The position numbers were made by a program, and so were the translations under genes. Shown piece after piece: positions 11,054 through 22,005 of a stretch of 64,000 nt of DNA. Source of the DNA: Owenia fusiformis. Lineage: Eukaryota > Annelida > Polychaeta > Sabellida > Oweniidae. The notes under the pieces were generated by a model. It was not told the DNA's origin, did no database searches, and saw nothing but the letters and a program-made list of their open reading frames with translations. The DNA lies in assembly GCA_903813345.2 (NCBI GenBank), contig CAIIXF020000010.1, positions 28,794,425 through 28,858,424 on the forward strand, given 5' to 3'. Within the stretch, counting starts at the first letter, position 1. Every line of letters starts with the position of its first letter.

Positions 11054-11532
11054 GCATGTTCTATAGTGTTGTCGCGATTAATCGATACATCGCGATATAC
11101 ATCGCCAAAGCTGATTCTGGCGATGCATCGATGTCTGAAACAAAACATCGATGTTTTTAAAAAAAATTAATTTGCTAAAAATAACCCTTATCTTATTTTG
11201 ACGCAAATCGCTTACCTTTCTCATGTCTTATTTCATTTTCCAATGTTTTCTGATATTCTTTCGCTTTAAAACTGTTTTAGGTAGTCGAAATGAACCATTA
11301 ATCTAAAAAAGATTTACTTTACTTTCATTTCACTGTTACTAGAAGTTCCCGGATGTACCAGCGTACTCTTACTAATTTGTTCTGTTCGGTATTTTAGAGC
11401 ATTAGTGTTCGGTATTTCAGTGCACTTTTCTCGGACTTTTTCTCGATGCACATTGCGATGTGCATCGGTGATTACTACTGAAAATTGCCGATGCATTGAT
11501 GTAGGATTATGGCACATCGCGACAACACTAAA
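11054..11532. mobile_element. hAT-like non-autonomous element
   Basis: Ends TAGTGTTGTCGCGAT and ATCGCGACAACACTA are inverted copies, with CATCGATG-type motifs just inside both. Flanks share TGTTCTA on the left (11047-11053) and right (11536-11542), a probable 7-8 bp target duplication with a small offset at the right end. Non-coding. Confidence 0.6.
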
Positions 11533-11877
11533 TTGTTCTACTGGAAATTAGGTTGAAATCTATACTATAGTATTAATAACACACTGGAACATCCTGACAA
11601 TGGTAAAGTCAGACACCGTTGTCACAAATGGCAGCAATAAGTTTTTCGATTTCATAAACTGCATAGAGCACCTAGATTAAATTCCTTTGGGACAACAATC
11701 AATCAAAGTGTCTCTCTATTGATCGTATAGTTAAATACGTTCAACCTTTAAAATAAAGCCTTTAATTTTGTTGTCACATCTTACTATGTATCATTGACTC
11801 TATTTATAATATGAAATTCAGATTCCGCTGTCATTGTTGAAATGGAAGACAGTATATTGTGGCAATAACGCAAATGC

Positions 11878-12248
11878 GAGTAGGTAGTTACCAGTTTCAC
11901 CACCAGGTGGCTCGCTCGGGTCAGATAGCATGGCGAATATAGTAGAAAGTTCCCTTTAACTTAAATTACATCTGTTTTAGTGGTTCAATTTTCATATAGC
12001 CCTTAAGTATCGAATAGTTATGCAAATTAAAGTATGTCCAGTAAAAGAAAATGTTATATGTCCAATACAAGAAAAGATATTTCACTTTTTGTGATTTTGT
12101 AATATGGGGTCTATGGGGAATCAACCCGAACTAGAAGTCCCATATTTTTAGATGTATTTTTACATGTAGATTTCAAATATGACATCACTTTGACTGAATA
12201 TTGAATATTTAATGACGTAAATCAAGATCATTTCTACTCGCATCTAGT
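11878..12248. repeat. Intact copy of the GATGCGAGTAG-ended repeat (inverted)
   Basis: This is the uninterrupted, inverted counterpart of 4036-6700. It shares ACTTAAATTACATCTGTT, the TCAGATAGCATGGCGAA region and the ATTTAATGACGTAAATCAAG end. It serves as the empty-site reference for the insertions in the first copy. Confidence 0.6.
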
Positions 12249-13346
12249 GTATTCAAGACCAAAATTGGGATTCCATATAATACACCATCACAAGAGCTTA
12301 ATACATGCAAAGAATTAGTGGCTATAAGGTCCGATGGAATGAGAACTAAGTGATGAAAGAGTTATAGTGATTATAGTGATGGATACATCTGCCATTAGTG
12401 ACAACAGTATCTGTCTGAACAGTCAGGGTGTTCCGGTATAAACAAGGAGTTGGCATATTTCTCAGATACGGTATTAAACAAATAATAAAACAAAACAAAA
12501 ATCTAATAATAAATATTATAAAAGTGCAAACTGAAAATTACATGATAGCAGGGTAGTCAAATTAAGCAAGCAATAGACTTCCATTTAAAACACTTGAAAT
12601 GTATACTACATGTAGTTTATAGTGTAGCAATGGAGATGAGAGAAATGAAAGAAAGGTGGCTACTTGTTATAATTTGACTGCCCTGGCCTTTCTAGTGTGG
12701 GGATAAAGTTGGCTTCATGTTTTAAGAGAACATGTAGATGAATATGTAAAGTAAAATTATGATCCTCTTTGGATTAATTCTTATTTTTGCCCTATTGACG
12801 TACAACCATGTGTTATCCGAGCAACTGTGTTTAATGCTCAAGCAACTGTGCATGGTTATCACCTCCTTGATTTAAGCCAACATATTTCCTTTACTTGGCA
12901 AAAGTCAGGAATGTGGCAAAATATTGGGGTGAATGGAAATCAAATCAAATCTTACTTGCGGTCATTATCCTCAATGACTTGAGTGTCAATACTCAAATAT
13001 TCAATACTCAAATCAACTCCAATACTCAACAATACTCAAATCAACTCCTATTGTGACAGTAAGATTCTAGATCTGACCCAGAAGAATGGCACTTTTTATT
13101 CTACTGAAAACTGTTGAAATATAGAAAGTGGACAGACAAGTAAGAATTCAATAAGCTAACCATTCACCATGTGAGACAAAAATGACTGAACATATATGAT
13201 GAAATATGGGACTTGCTCATAAGCATACAGGGTGGGCCAAAAAAAGATATTAAAAATGTTCCAAAATATTTTGGACCACCCAGGGTGCATTTATATCTAA
13301 TCGCTATGAATCAGTTTAAATAAATATAAACTTTAAAAAGTTTTAC
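12249..13346. other. No recognisable gene (intron of gene 1)
   Basis: AT-rich sequence with short direct repeats (AATACTCAAATCAACTCC near 13005-13050) and a small inverted motif near 13229-13285 (GGGTGGGCC / GGACCACCC). It lies inside an intron if the gene 1 model is right. Confidence 0.45.
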
Positions 13347-13574
13347 CTGAGTGAGCTTTTTTTGGTGTCGGTCTAGGCCGGCTTTGTAGTGGCGTATTTA
13401 GCCCAAGTGACGCTCCACCTGAGGTCGCTGCCTCACTTGCTTCTATTTCAATGAGAGATTCAGTATTTTGTAGTGTATATGATCGCTGTTTCCTTGGACT
13501 GGTTAAATCTGGTTGAGAGGGGGGTTGTTGTTGGGCTGCTGCCTGCTGTTGGGCTGCATCATATGATATAGGCT
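13347..13574 (-). CDS. Gene 1, exon: Gln-rich and phospho-motif segment
   Basis: A 228-base minus-strand exon flanked by acceptor TTCTAG (above 13574) and donor GTAAAA (below 13347), starting and ending in phase 1. It encodes 76 residues, opening PISYDAAQQQAAAQQQPPSQ, then PDLTSPRKQRSYTLQNTESL, an acidic IEIEASEAA and a basic SRPRPTPKKAHS. The Gln/Ala run, SP and RSYTL-type sites and RPRPTPKK suggest a disordered, phosphorylated linker that could bind SH3 domains. The amino-acid logic and flanking splice signals make this the best-supported exon of the gene. No known family is recognised. Confidence 0.7.
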
Positions 13575-13777
13575 CTAGAATAATTGAAGGACATGTAATA
13601 TGTTAGTATATCATGGGATAAACAACTAAATGGCACAGTTTATCACGAAATATAGACCTCACTGTATCAAATTAATTACAACACATCTTTCTAAACATAT
13701 TCAGCACCAAAGTTGTATACAATCTTTCTTTTAAATAGTACAAGTATACAGAACGTCAAAATATTTAAAAGTCTTAC

Positions 13778-13865
13778 CCGATACTGTTCTATCTCTAGTG
13801 GCGCCATCTGCTGGTATGGCTTGCCCATCAGGTGACATCCTCAGTGCAACAGGATGGGCAATTTC
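13778..13865 (-). CDS. Gene 1, exon
   Basis: An 88-base minus-strand exon with acceptor TTTTTCTGCATCAG and donor GTAAGAC, phase 0 at the start and phase 1 at the end. It reads EIAHPVALRMSPDGQAIPAD followed by GATRDRTVS. The terminal G joins the AG of the next exon to give Glu, so TVS-E-PISYD is continuous. The polypyrimidine tract and strong donor support it. Unknown function. Confidence 0.65.
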
Positions 13866-14117
13866 CTGATGCAGAAAAAATGAGCAAATTGTATAAGGAG
13901 GGCACTTCAACTAGCTTTTTCATGATTTGATTGCATAGTTGTGGTGATATAAAACTTGTGGTTGTGACATAAAACTTATGGTGGTGACATAAAACCACAT
14001 TTCAGGTATGTTATCATAAATATTTATAAACTAGAAATATCACTGAATTATCCTAAATAATCTACACACTATGTGATAGAAAGTCTTATTATCATTCATT
14101 ACATATACACTACTTAC

Positions 14118-14225
14118 TGGATCTGGTTGTATGGGTCTAAAGTCAAAGTTGACTGGCTTCCATCCTGGTGAGCTAACACTGCTACTTGCTGGACTGTCAA
14201 TGGGGTATGTCACTGTGGGGACCCA
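14118..14225 (-). CDS. Gene 1, exon whose 5' end seeded a minisatellite
   Basis: A 108-base (36-codon) exon in phase 0 at both ends, with acceptor TTAATTCCAG and a strong GTAAGTA donor. It begins WVPTVTYPIDSPASSSVSSP and continues GWKPVNFDFRPIQPDP. It joins in frame to the exon at 13778-13865. Its acceptor plus the codons for about WVPTVTYPIDSPA are the repeated core of the large array immediately upstream (to 17885), so the exon is followed by some 33 decoy copies of its own 5' boundary. Function unknown. Confidence 0.65.
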
Positions 14226-17200
14226 CTGGAATTAACATTAACATAAACTTGAAGCAATAGGAAATGGAGGAGAGGAGGGTGGCTGAGACTGTGGGGCTGG
14301 GCTGTCAATGGGGTATGTCACTGTGGGGACCCACTGGAAATAACATTAACATAAACTTCAAGCAATAGAAAATGGAGGAGAGGCGGGTGGCTGAGACTGT
14401 GGGACTGGGCTGTCAATGGGGTATGTCACTGTGGGGACCCACTGGAATTAACATTAACATAAACTTCAAGCAATAGGAAATGGAGGAGAGGCGGGTGGCT
14501 GAGACTGTGGGGCTGAGACTGTGGGGCTGGGCTGTCAATGGGGTATGTCACTGTCGGGACCCACTGGAATTAACATTAACATAAACTTCAAGCAATAGGA
14601 AACAGAGAAGAGGAGGATGGCTGAGACTGTGGGACTGGGCTGTCAATGGGGTATGTCACTGTGGGGACCCACTGGAATTAACATTAACATAAACTTCAAG
14701 CAATAGGAAACAGAGGAGAGGAGGGTGGCTGAGACTGTGGGGCTGGGCTGTCAATGGGGTATGTCACTGTGGGGACCCACTGGAAATAACATTAACATAA
14801 ACTTCAAGCAATAGGAAACAGAGGAGAGGAGGGTGGCTGAGACTGGGCTGTTAATGGGGTATGTCACTGTGGGGACCCATTGGAAATAACATTAACATAA
14901 ACTTCAAGCAATAGAAAATGGAGGAGAGGCGGGTGGCTGAGACTGTGGGACTGGGCTGTCAATGGGGTATGTCACTGTGGGGACCCACTGGAATTAACAT
15001 TAACATAAACTTCAAGCAATAGGAAACAGAGGAGAGGAGGGTGGCTGAGACTGGGGCTGGGCTGTCAATGGGGTATGTCACTGTGGGGACCCACTGGAAT
15101 TAACATTAACATAAACTTCAAGCAATAGGAAACAGAGAAGAGGAGGATGGCTGAGACTGTGGGGTTGGGCTGTCAATGGGGTATGTCACTGTGGGGACCC
15201 ACTGGAATTAACATTAACATAAACTTCAAGCAATAGGAAACAGAGAGGAGGGTGGCTGAGACTGGGCTGTTAATGGGGTATGTCACTGTGGGGACCCACT
15301 GGAATTAACATTAACATAAACTTCAAGCAATAGAAAATGGAGGAGAGGCGGGTGGCTGAGACTGTGGGGCTGGGCTGTCAATGGGGTATGTCACTGTGGG
15401 GACCCACTGGAATTAACATTAACATAAACTTCAAGCAATAGGAAACAGAGGAGAGGAGGGTGGCTGAGACTGTGGGGTTGGGCTGTCAATGGGGTATGTC
15501 ACTGTGGGGACCCACTGGAATTAACATTAACATAAACTTCAAGCAATAGGAAACAGAGAAGAGGAGGATGGCTGAGACTGTGGGGTTGGGCTGTCAATGG
15601 GGTATGTCACTGTGGGGACCCACTGGAATTAACATTAACATAAACTTCAAGCAATAGGAAACAGAGAAGAGGCGGGTGGCTGAGACTGTGGGGCTGAGAC
15701 TGTGGGGCTGGGCTGTCAATGGGGTATGTCACTGTCGGGACCCACTGGAATTAACATTAACATAAACTTCAAGCAATAGGAAACAGAGAAGAGGAGGATG
15801 GCTGAGACTGTGGGGTTGGGCTGTCAATGGGGTATGTCACTGTGGGGACCCACTGGAATTAACATTAACATAAACTTCAAGCAATAGGAAACAGAGAAGA
15901 GGAGGATGGCTGAGACTGTGGGGTTGGGCTGTCAATGGGGTATGTCACTGTGGGGACCCACTGGAATTAACATTAACATAAACTTCAAGCAATAGGAAAC
16001 AGAGGAGAGGAGGATGGCTGAGACTGTGGGACTGGGCTGTCAATGGGGTATGTCACTGTGGGGACCCACTGGAATTAACATTAACATAAACTTCAAGCAA
16101 TAGGAAACAGAGGAGAGGAGGGTGGCTGAGACTGGGGCTGGGCTGTCAATGGGGTATGTCACTGTGGAAACCAATGGAATTAACATTAACATAAACTTCA
16201 AGCAATAGGAAATGGAGGAGAGGAGGGTGGCTGAGACTGGGGCTGGGCTGTCAATGGGGTATGTCACTGTGGAAACCAATGGAATTAACATTAACATAAA
16301 CTTCAAGCAATAGGAAACAGAGGAGAGGAGGGTGGCTGAGACTGGGGCTGGGCTGTCAATGGGGTATGTCACTGTGGAAACCAATGGAATTAACATTAAC
16401 ATAAACTTCAAGCAATAGGAAACAGAGGAGAGGAGGATGGCTGAGACTGTGGGACTGGGCTGTCAATGGGGTATGTCACTGTGGGGACCCACTGGAATTA
16501 ACATTAACATAAACTTCAAGCAATAGGAAACAGAGGAGAGGAGGGTGGCTGAGACTGGGGCTGGGCTGTCAATGGGGTATGTCACTGTGGAAACCAATGG
16601 AATTAACATTAACATAAACTTCAAGCAATAGAAAATGGAGGAGAGGCGGGTGGCTGAGACTGTGGGACTGGGCTGTCAATGGGGTATGTCACTGTGGGGA
16701 CCCACTGGAATTAACATTAACATAAACTTCAAGCAATAGGAAACAGAGGAGAGGAGGGTGGCTGAGACTGTGGGGTTGGGCTGTCAATGGGGTATGTCAC
16801 TGTGGGGACCCACTGGAAGTAACATTAACATAAACTTCAAGCAATAGAAAATGGAGGAGAGGCGGGTGGCTGAGACTGTGGGACTGGGCTGTCAATGGGG
16901 TATGTCACTGTGGGGACCCACTGGAATTAACATTAACATAAACTTCAAGCAATAGGAAACAGAGGAGAGGAGGGTGGCTGAGACTTGTGTCTTGTCACAT
17001 AGTTGGCAGGTGGAAAAGTGCCCAGATTGCTTGTTGTGGGGTTGGGCTGTCAATGGGGTATGTCACTGTGGGGACCCACTGGAATTAACATTAACATAAA
17101 CTTCAAGCAATAGGAAACAGAGGAGAGGAGGGTGGCTGAGACTGGGGCTGGGCTGTCAATGGGGTATGTCACTGTGGGGACCCACTGGAATTAACATTAA

Positions 17201-17885
17201 CATAAACTTCAAGCAATAGGAAACAGAGGAGGGTGGCTGAGACTGTGGGGTTGGGCTGTCAATGGGGTATGTCACTGTGGGGACCCACTGGAAATATGAT
17301 TAACATAAACTTCAAGCAATAGAAAATGGAGGAGAGGCGGGTGGCTGAGACTGTGGGACTGGGCTGTCAATGGGGTATGTCACTGTGGGGACCCACTGGA
17401 ATTAACATTAACATAAACTTCAAGCAATAGGAAATGGAGGAGAGGCGGGTGGCTGAGACTGTGGGGCTGGGCTGTCAATGGGGTATGTCACTGTCGGGAC
17501 CCACTGGAATTAACATTAACATAAACTTCAAGCAATAGGAAACAGAGGAGAGGAGGGTGGCTGAGACTGTGGGGTTGGGCTGTCAATGGGGTATGTCACT
17601 GTGGGGACCCACTGGAAATAACATTAACATAAACTTCAAGCAATAGAAAATGGAGGAGAGGCGGGTGGCTGAGACTGTGGGACTGGGCTGTCAATGGGGT
17701 ATGTCACTGTGGGGACCCACTGGAATTAACATTAACATAAACTTCAAGCAATAGGAAACAGAGGAGAGGAGGGTGGCTGAGACTGGGGTTGGGCTGTCAA
17801 TGGGGTATGTCACTGTGGGGACCCACTGGAATTAACATTAACATAAACTTCAAGCAATAGGAAACAGAGAAGAGGAGGATGGCTG
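14170..17885 (-). repeat. Minisatellite derived from a splice acceptor, about 34 copies
   Basis: Units of about 101-123 bp (mostly 105-108), recognised by ATGTCACTGT on the plus strand at 34 places from 14194 to 17807. Read on the minus strand each unit holds AATGTTAATTCCAG followed by TGGGTCCCCACAG and the start of the adjacent exon. Some units have a variant acceptor region (GGAAACCAATGG on plus, 16163-16600). Two units (near 16984 and 17887) carry an extra 50-bp segment ending AGTGCCCAGATTGCT. Chance open frames on the minus strand come from in-phase units. Confidence 0.9.
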
Positions 17886-18125
17886 AGACTTGTGTCTTGT
17901 CACATAGTTGGCAGGTGGAAAAGTGCCCAGATTGCTCATGAATTGCAACATCTTGGTTATCTTTGCTATAACGGTGAAGAAATATAGCATACTATGTTTA
18001 CAGGTGCCTGTGTTTAAATAGAACTTTCATGAAATTATTGATCAAATTTTTAAGACCATATTATTAAAGCATCCTTGAGAAACCTTAGAAATATTTGAGG
18101 GTAACAATGGAGCAATATCTCATAC

Positions 18126-18593
18126 CATATTTGCTGGTGGAGTTGTGGGAGTGGTGCGCTTATGGTACTTAATTAAATTATGAACAAAGCACATGATGTA
18201 ATAATGAAAAAATAGCAATATAGCTTACCATATTTGCTGGTGGAGTTGTGGGAGTGGTGCGCTTAATGGTACTTAATTAAATTATGAACAAAGCACATGA
18301 TGTAATAATGAAAAAATAGCAATATAGCTTACCATATTTGCTGGTGGAGTTGTGGGAGTGGTGCGCTTAATGGTACTTAATTAAATTATGAACAAAGCAC
18401 ATGATGTAATAATGAAAAAATAGCAATATAGCTTACCATATTTGCTGGTGGAGTTGTGGGAGTGGTGCGCTTAATGGTACTTAATTAAATTATGAACAAA
18501 GCACATGATGTAATAATGAAAAAATAGCAATATAGCTTACCATATTTGCTGGTGGAGTTGTGGGAGTGGTGCGCTTAATGGTACTTAATTAAA
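18126..18593 (-). repeat. Donor-derived tandem repeat, left block (5 copies)
   Basis: Five copies, period 104 bp, of the last 44 or so bases of the exon at 20419-20503 plus the first 60 bases of the following intron. Each keeps a GT donor after AAATATG (positions equivalent to 18126, 18229, 18333, 18437, 18541). The block is split from its right part by the element at 18594-20163. Between 17940 and 18120 nothing is recognised. Confidence 0.85.
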
Positions 18594-20163
18594 CCAGAAC
18601 AACGGCAATGCCGAAGCGTAGCGAATCCCATCGAACAGAAATGGCTGGCAGTTTTACAAACAAAATATATAGCAAACATCATAAAACAACACACCAGAAA
18701 GGCCACCATTTTCAAAATGGAAAATAATATTCTTTTAAGTAGCCACCTATAAAATTTTTGAAAAATCGCATTCATGTACTTGTAAAATAACACACGTAAA
18801 AATGGTGGCCATTTTTCAAAATGGCGGACTACTCCCCAAAGTTTTATTAAACAATGTGCCATGCTTAGAGTATTCACATATCAAATATGAACAAAATCGC
18901 TCCACTACTTTTTGAGTTATAGTAAAAAATATAACAATGACAGCCATTTTTTAAAATGGCCGCCTACTATCCGAAGTGTCATGAGACAGTGTACAAGGCT
19001 CATGAGTATTCACATATCAAATATGAACAAAATCGCTTCACTACTTTTCAAGTTATAGTAAAAAACGTAAAAATCGCACTCATGTACTAAATCGTACTCA
19101 TGGCGGCCATTTTGAAAAATGGCCACCTACTACCCAAAGTGTCATTAGACAGTGTGCCATGCTTATAGTTTTCGCATATAAAATATGAAACATACCAAAT
19201 ATGAACAAAATCGCTGAACTACTTTTCAAGTTATAGTAAAATACGTTAAAATGGGGCCATTTTCTAAAATGGCCGTCGTCTACCAAAAGTGTCATTAGAC
19301 ATGCTTTTAGTATTCACATACCAAATATAAACAAAATCGCTGTACTACTTTTCGAGTTATAGTAAAATACGTTAAAATGGCGGCCATTTTTCAGAATGAC
19401 CACCTTCTACCAAAAGTGTCATTAGACCATGTTTATAGTATTCACATACCAAATATGAACAAAATCGCTTCACTACTTTTTTCGAGTTAGAGTAAAATAC
19501 GTTAAAATGGCGGCCATTTTTCAATTTTTTTTTCAAAATGGCCGCCTTCTACCAAAAGTGTCATAGGACAGTGTGTCATGCTTATAGTATTCACATACCA
19601 AATATGAACAAAATCGCTCCACTACTTTTCGAGTTATAGTAAAATATGTTAAAATGGTGGCCATTTTTCAAAATGGCCGCCTTCTACGAAAATTGTCTTT
19701 AGACAGTGTGCAATGTTTATAGTATTCACATACCAAATATGAACGAAATCGCTCTACTACTTTTCAAATTACAGCAAAAATCTTAAAATAACGAGTAAAG
19801 CCCGCCATTTTTCAAGATGGCTGCCATGTGCTTTTTAATATCTACATTTGTAGCTTTATTAATGTCCTTTATAATTTTTTTACATTTAAAACATATTGCT
19901 GTTACAGTTTTACATATTGCACCTAAATTACTGTAAAATCGGCACTATAATGGCCGCCATTTTGAAATGAGCGGCCATTTTGAAAATTGGCTTTCGAGCA
20001 GAACTTCTACCCCCATAAGGTATATGTGTACAAAATATGAACAAAATCGGGCCAACGGTATTTGAGTTATTGCCCGGACGGACGGACGGACGGACGGACG
20101 GACGGACGGACGGACGGACGGAGGCGTTTCCTATATCCCTCCGAACTTCGTTCGATGGGATAA
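18594..20163 (-). mobile_element. Helentron-like element with exact empty site
   Basis: Ends CCAGAACAACGGCAATGCC and GTTCGATGGGATAA. The surrounding 104-bp repeat gives the empty site: TAATTAAA on the left joined to TTATGAACAA on the right rebuilds an uninterrupted unit, so no bases were duplicated. The inverted repeat ATCCCATCGAAC is internal on the left (about 25 bases in) but terminal on the right, the asymmetric pattern known for Helitron2/Helentron elements. The body is made of about 130-bp tandem units and ends with a CGGA microsatellite (20075-20121). Non-coding; the arginine/proline/serine/valine frames are microsatellite translations. Confidence 0.8.
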
Positions 20164-20418
20164 TTATGAACAAAGCACATGATGTAATAATGAAAAAATA
20201 GCAATATAGCTTACCATATTTGCTGGTGGAGTTCTGGGAGTGGTGCGCTTAATGGTACTTAATTAAATTATGAACAAGGAACATGATGTAATAATGAAAA
20301 TAGCAATATAGCTTACCATATTTGCTGGTGGAGTTCTGGGAGTGGTGCGCTTAATGGTACTTAATTAAATTATGAACAAGGAACATGATGTAATAATAAA
20401 AATAGCAATATAGCTTAC
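20164..20418 (-). repeat. Donor-derived tandem repeat, right block
   Basis: Continuation of the same array after the inserted element, with two further decoy donors (equivalents at 20215 and 20317). The true exon boundary at 20419 forms the eighth copy. Spacing across the insertion, once its 1570 bases are removed, is again 104. Confidence 0.85.
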
Positions 20419-20503
20419 CATATTTGCTGGTGGAGTTATGGGAGTAGTGCGCTTAATGGTACTTCCAGGTGGTAGGTCAGCAGCAAATGGCTCATCTGAA
20501 GCT
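20419..20503 (-). CDS. Gene 1, most upstream exon found
   Basis: An 85-base minus-strand exon, acceptor ATGTTTTAG, donor GTAAGC. One base finishes a codon, then 28 codons read ASDEPFAADLPPGSTIKRTT and PITPPANM, ending in phase 0. This is compatible with the phase-0 start of 14118-14225. The 3' half of the exon and its donor have been copied seven more times downstream in the intron. Further 5' exons must exist to the right, but I could not identify them. Pro/Thr-rich; no family recognised. Confidence 0.6.
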
Positions 20504-20693
20504 CTAAAACATGTGGATATTAAAGTGGACACTGAACCAATTGAAAAGGATTCCAATGGATGGCAAACTAGGTTGGTTCATGTGATGAGAATCAGATATT
20601 TAAGATTTTAGTTTTAAGGCATATTAGTTTGGTAGGCTTAAAGTGTCTGTTCGATGCTCATGGGGTCAAAATACAGTTTATACACGTTCTAAA

Positions 20694-22005
20694 CCAGAAC
20701 AACGCCAAAGCGTAGCGAATCCCATCGAACAGAAATGGCTGGCATTTTTACAAACGAATAGCAAATATCATAAAACAACACACCAGAAAGGCTACCATTT
20801 TCAAAGTGGTTGCTCACTAGCCAAGTTATCATCAGAAGAAATAATATGCTTTTAAGTAGCCACCTCTAAAATTTTTGAAAAATCGCACATGTACTTGTAA
20901 ACTAACACACACATAAAAATGTTGGCCATTTTTCAAAATGGCTGACTACTCCCCAAAGTTTAATTAGACAATGTGCCCTGCTTAAAGTATTCACATATCA
21001 AATATGAACAAAATCGCTCCACTACTTTTCGAGTTATAGTAAAATACGTTACAATGGCGGCCATTTTTCAAAATGGTCACCTTCTACCAAAAGTGTCATC
21101 AGAAATAGACAGTGTGCCATCCTTATAGTATTCACATACCAAATATGAACAAAATCGCTCCACTTGTTTTCTAGTTATACATGTAGTAAAATATGTTAAA
21201 ATGGTGGCCATTTTTCAAATTTTTTTTCAAAATGGCCGCCTTCTACCAAAAGTGTCATAGGACAGTGTGCCATGCTTATAGTATACACATACCAAATATG
21301 AACAAAATCGCTCCACTACTTTTCGAGTTATAGTAACATACGTTAAAATGGCAGCCATTTCTAAAAAAAATTTTCAAAATGGCCACCTTCTACCAAAAGT
21401 CTCATAGGACAGTGTGCTATGCTTATAGTATTCACATACCAAATATGAACAAAATCGCTCCACTACTTTTCGAGTTATAGTAAAATACGTTAAAATGGCA
21501 GCCATTTTTCAAAATGGCCGCCTTCTACCAAAAGTGTCTTTAGACAGTGTGCAATGCTTATAGTATTCACATACCAAATATGAACAAAATCGCTCCACTA
21601 TTTTTTGAGTTACAGCAAAAATCGTAAAATGACGCGTAAAGGCCGCCATTTTTCAAGATTGCTGCCATGTGCTTCTTTAATATCTACATTTGTAGCATTA
21701 TTATTGTCCTTTATCATTTTTTTACATTTAAAACATATTGCTATAACAGTTTTACATATTGCACCTAACTTATTGTAAAATCGGCACTAAAATGGCCGCC
21801 ATTTTGAAATGAGCGGCCATTTTGAAAATCGGCTTTCGAGCAGAACTTCTACCCCCATAGGGTATATGCGTACAAAATATGAACAAAATCGGGCCAATGG
21901 TATTTGAGTTATTGCCCGGACGGACGGACGGACGGACAGACGGATGGACGGACGGACGGACGGAGGCGTTCCCTATATCCCTCCGAACTTCGTTCGATGG
22001 GATAA
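20694..22005 (-). mobile_element. Helentron-like element
   Basis: Left end CCAGAACAACGCCAAAGCG with hairpin ACGC-CAAA-GCGT, internal AATCCCATCGAAC, right end CGAACTTCGTTCGATGGGATAA. Contains the 130-bp ATGGCCGCC repeats and CGGA tract (21917-21963). Same family as 18594-20163. Confidence 0.75.

Noticed and set aside
14170-17885. CRISPR-like array (regular repeats)
   Set aside because: Units of about 107 bp abut without unique spacers and contain eukaryotic splice acceptor sequence; there are no cas genes and the genome is animal.
17880-17940. SH3-domain end (reading LGTFPPANYVTRHK on minus)
   Set aside because: The FPxNYV-like string has one residue too many, there is no donor after it, no pyrimidine-rich acceptor before it, and the phase does not fit its neighbours. 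The same 50 bases are copied inside the minisatellite.
19928-20173. Frame with repeated VRPSVRPS
   Set aside because: Product of the CGGA microsatellite; the same appears wherever that tract occurs.
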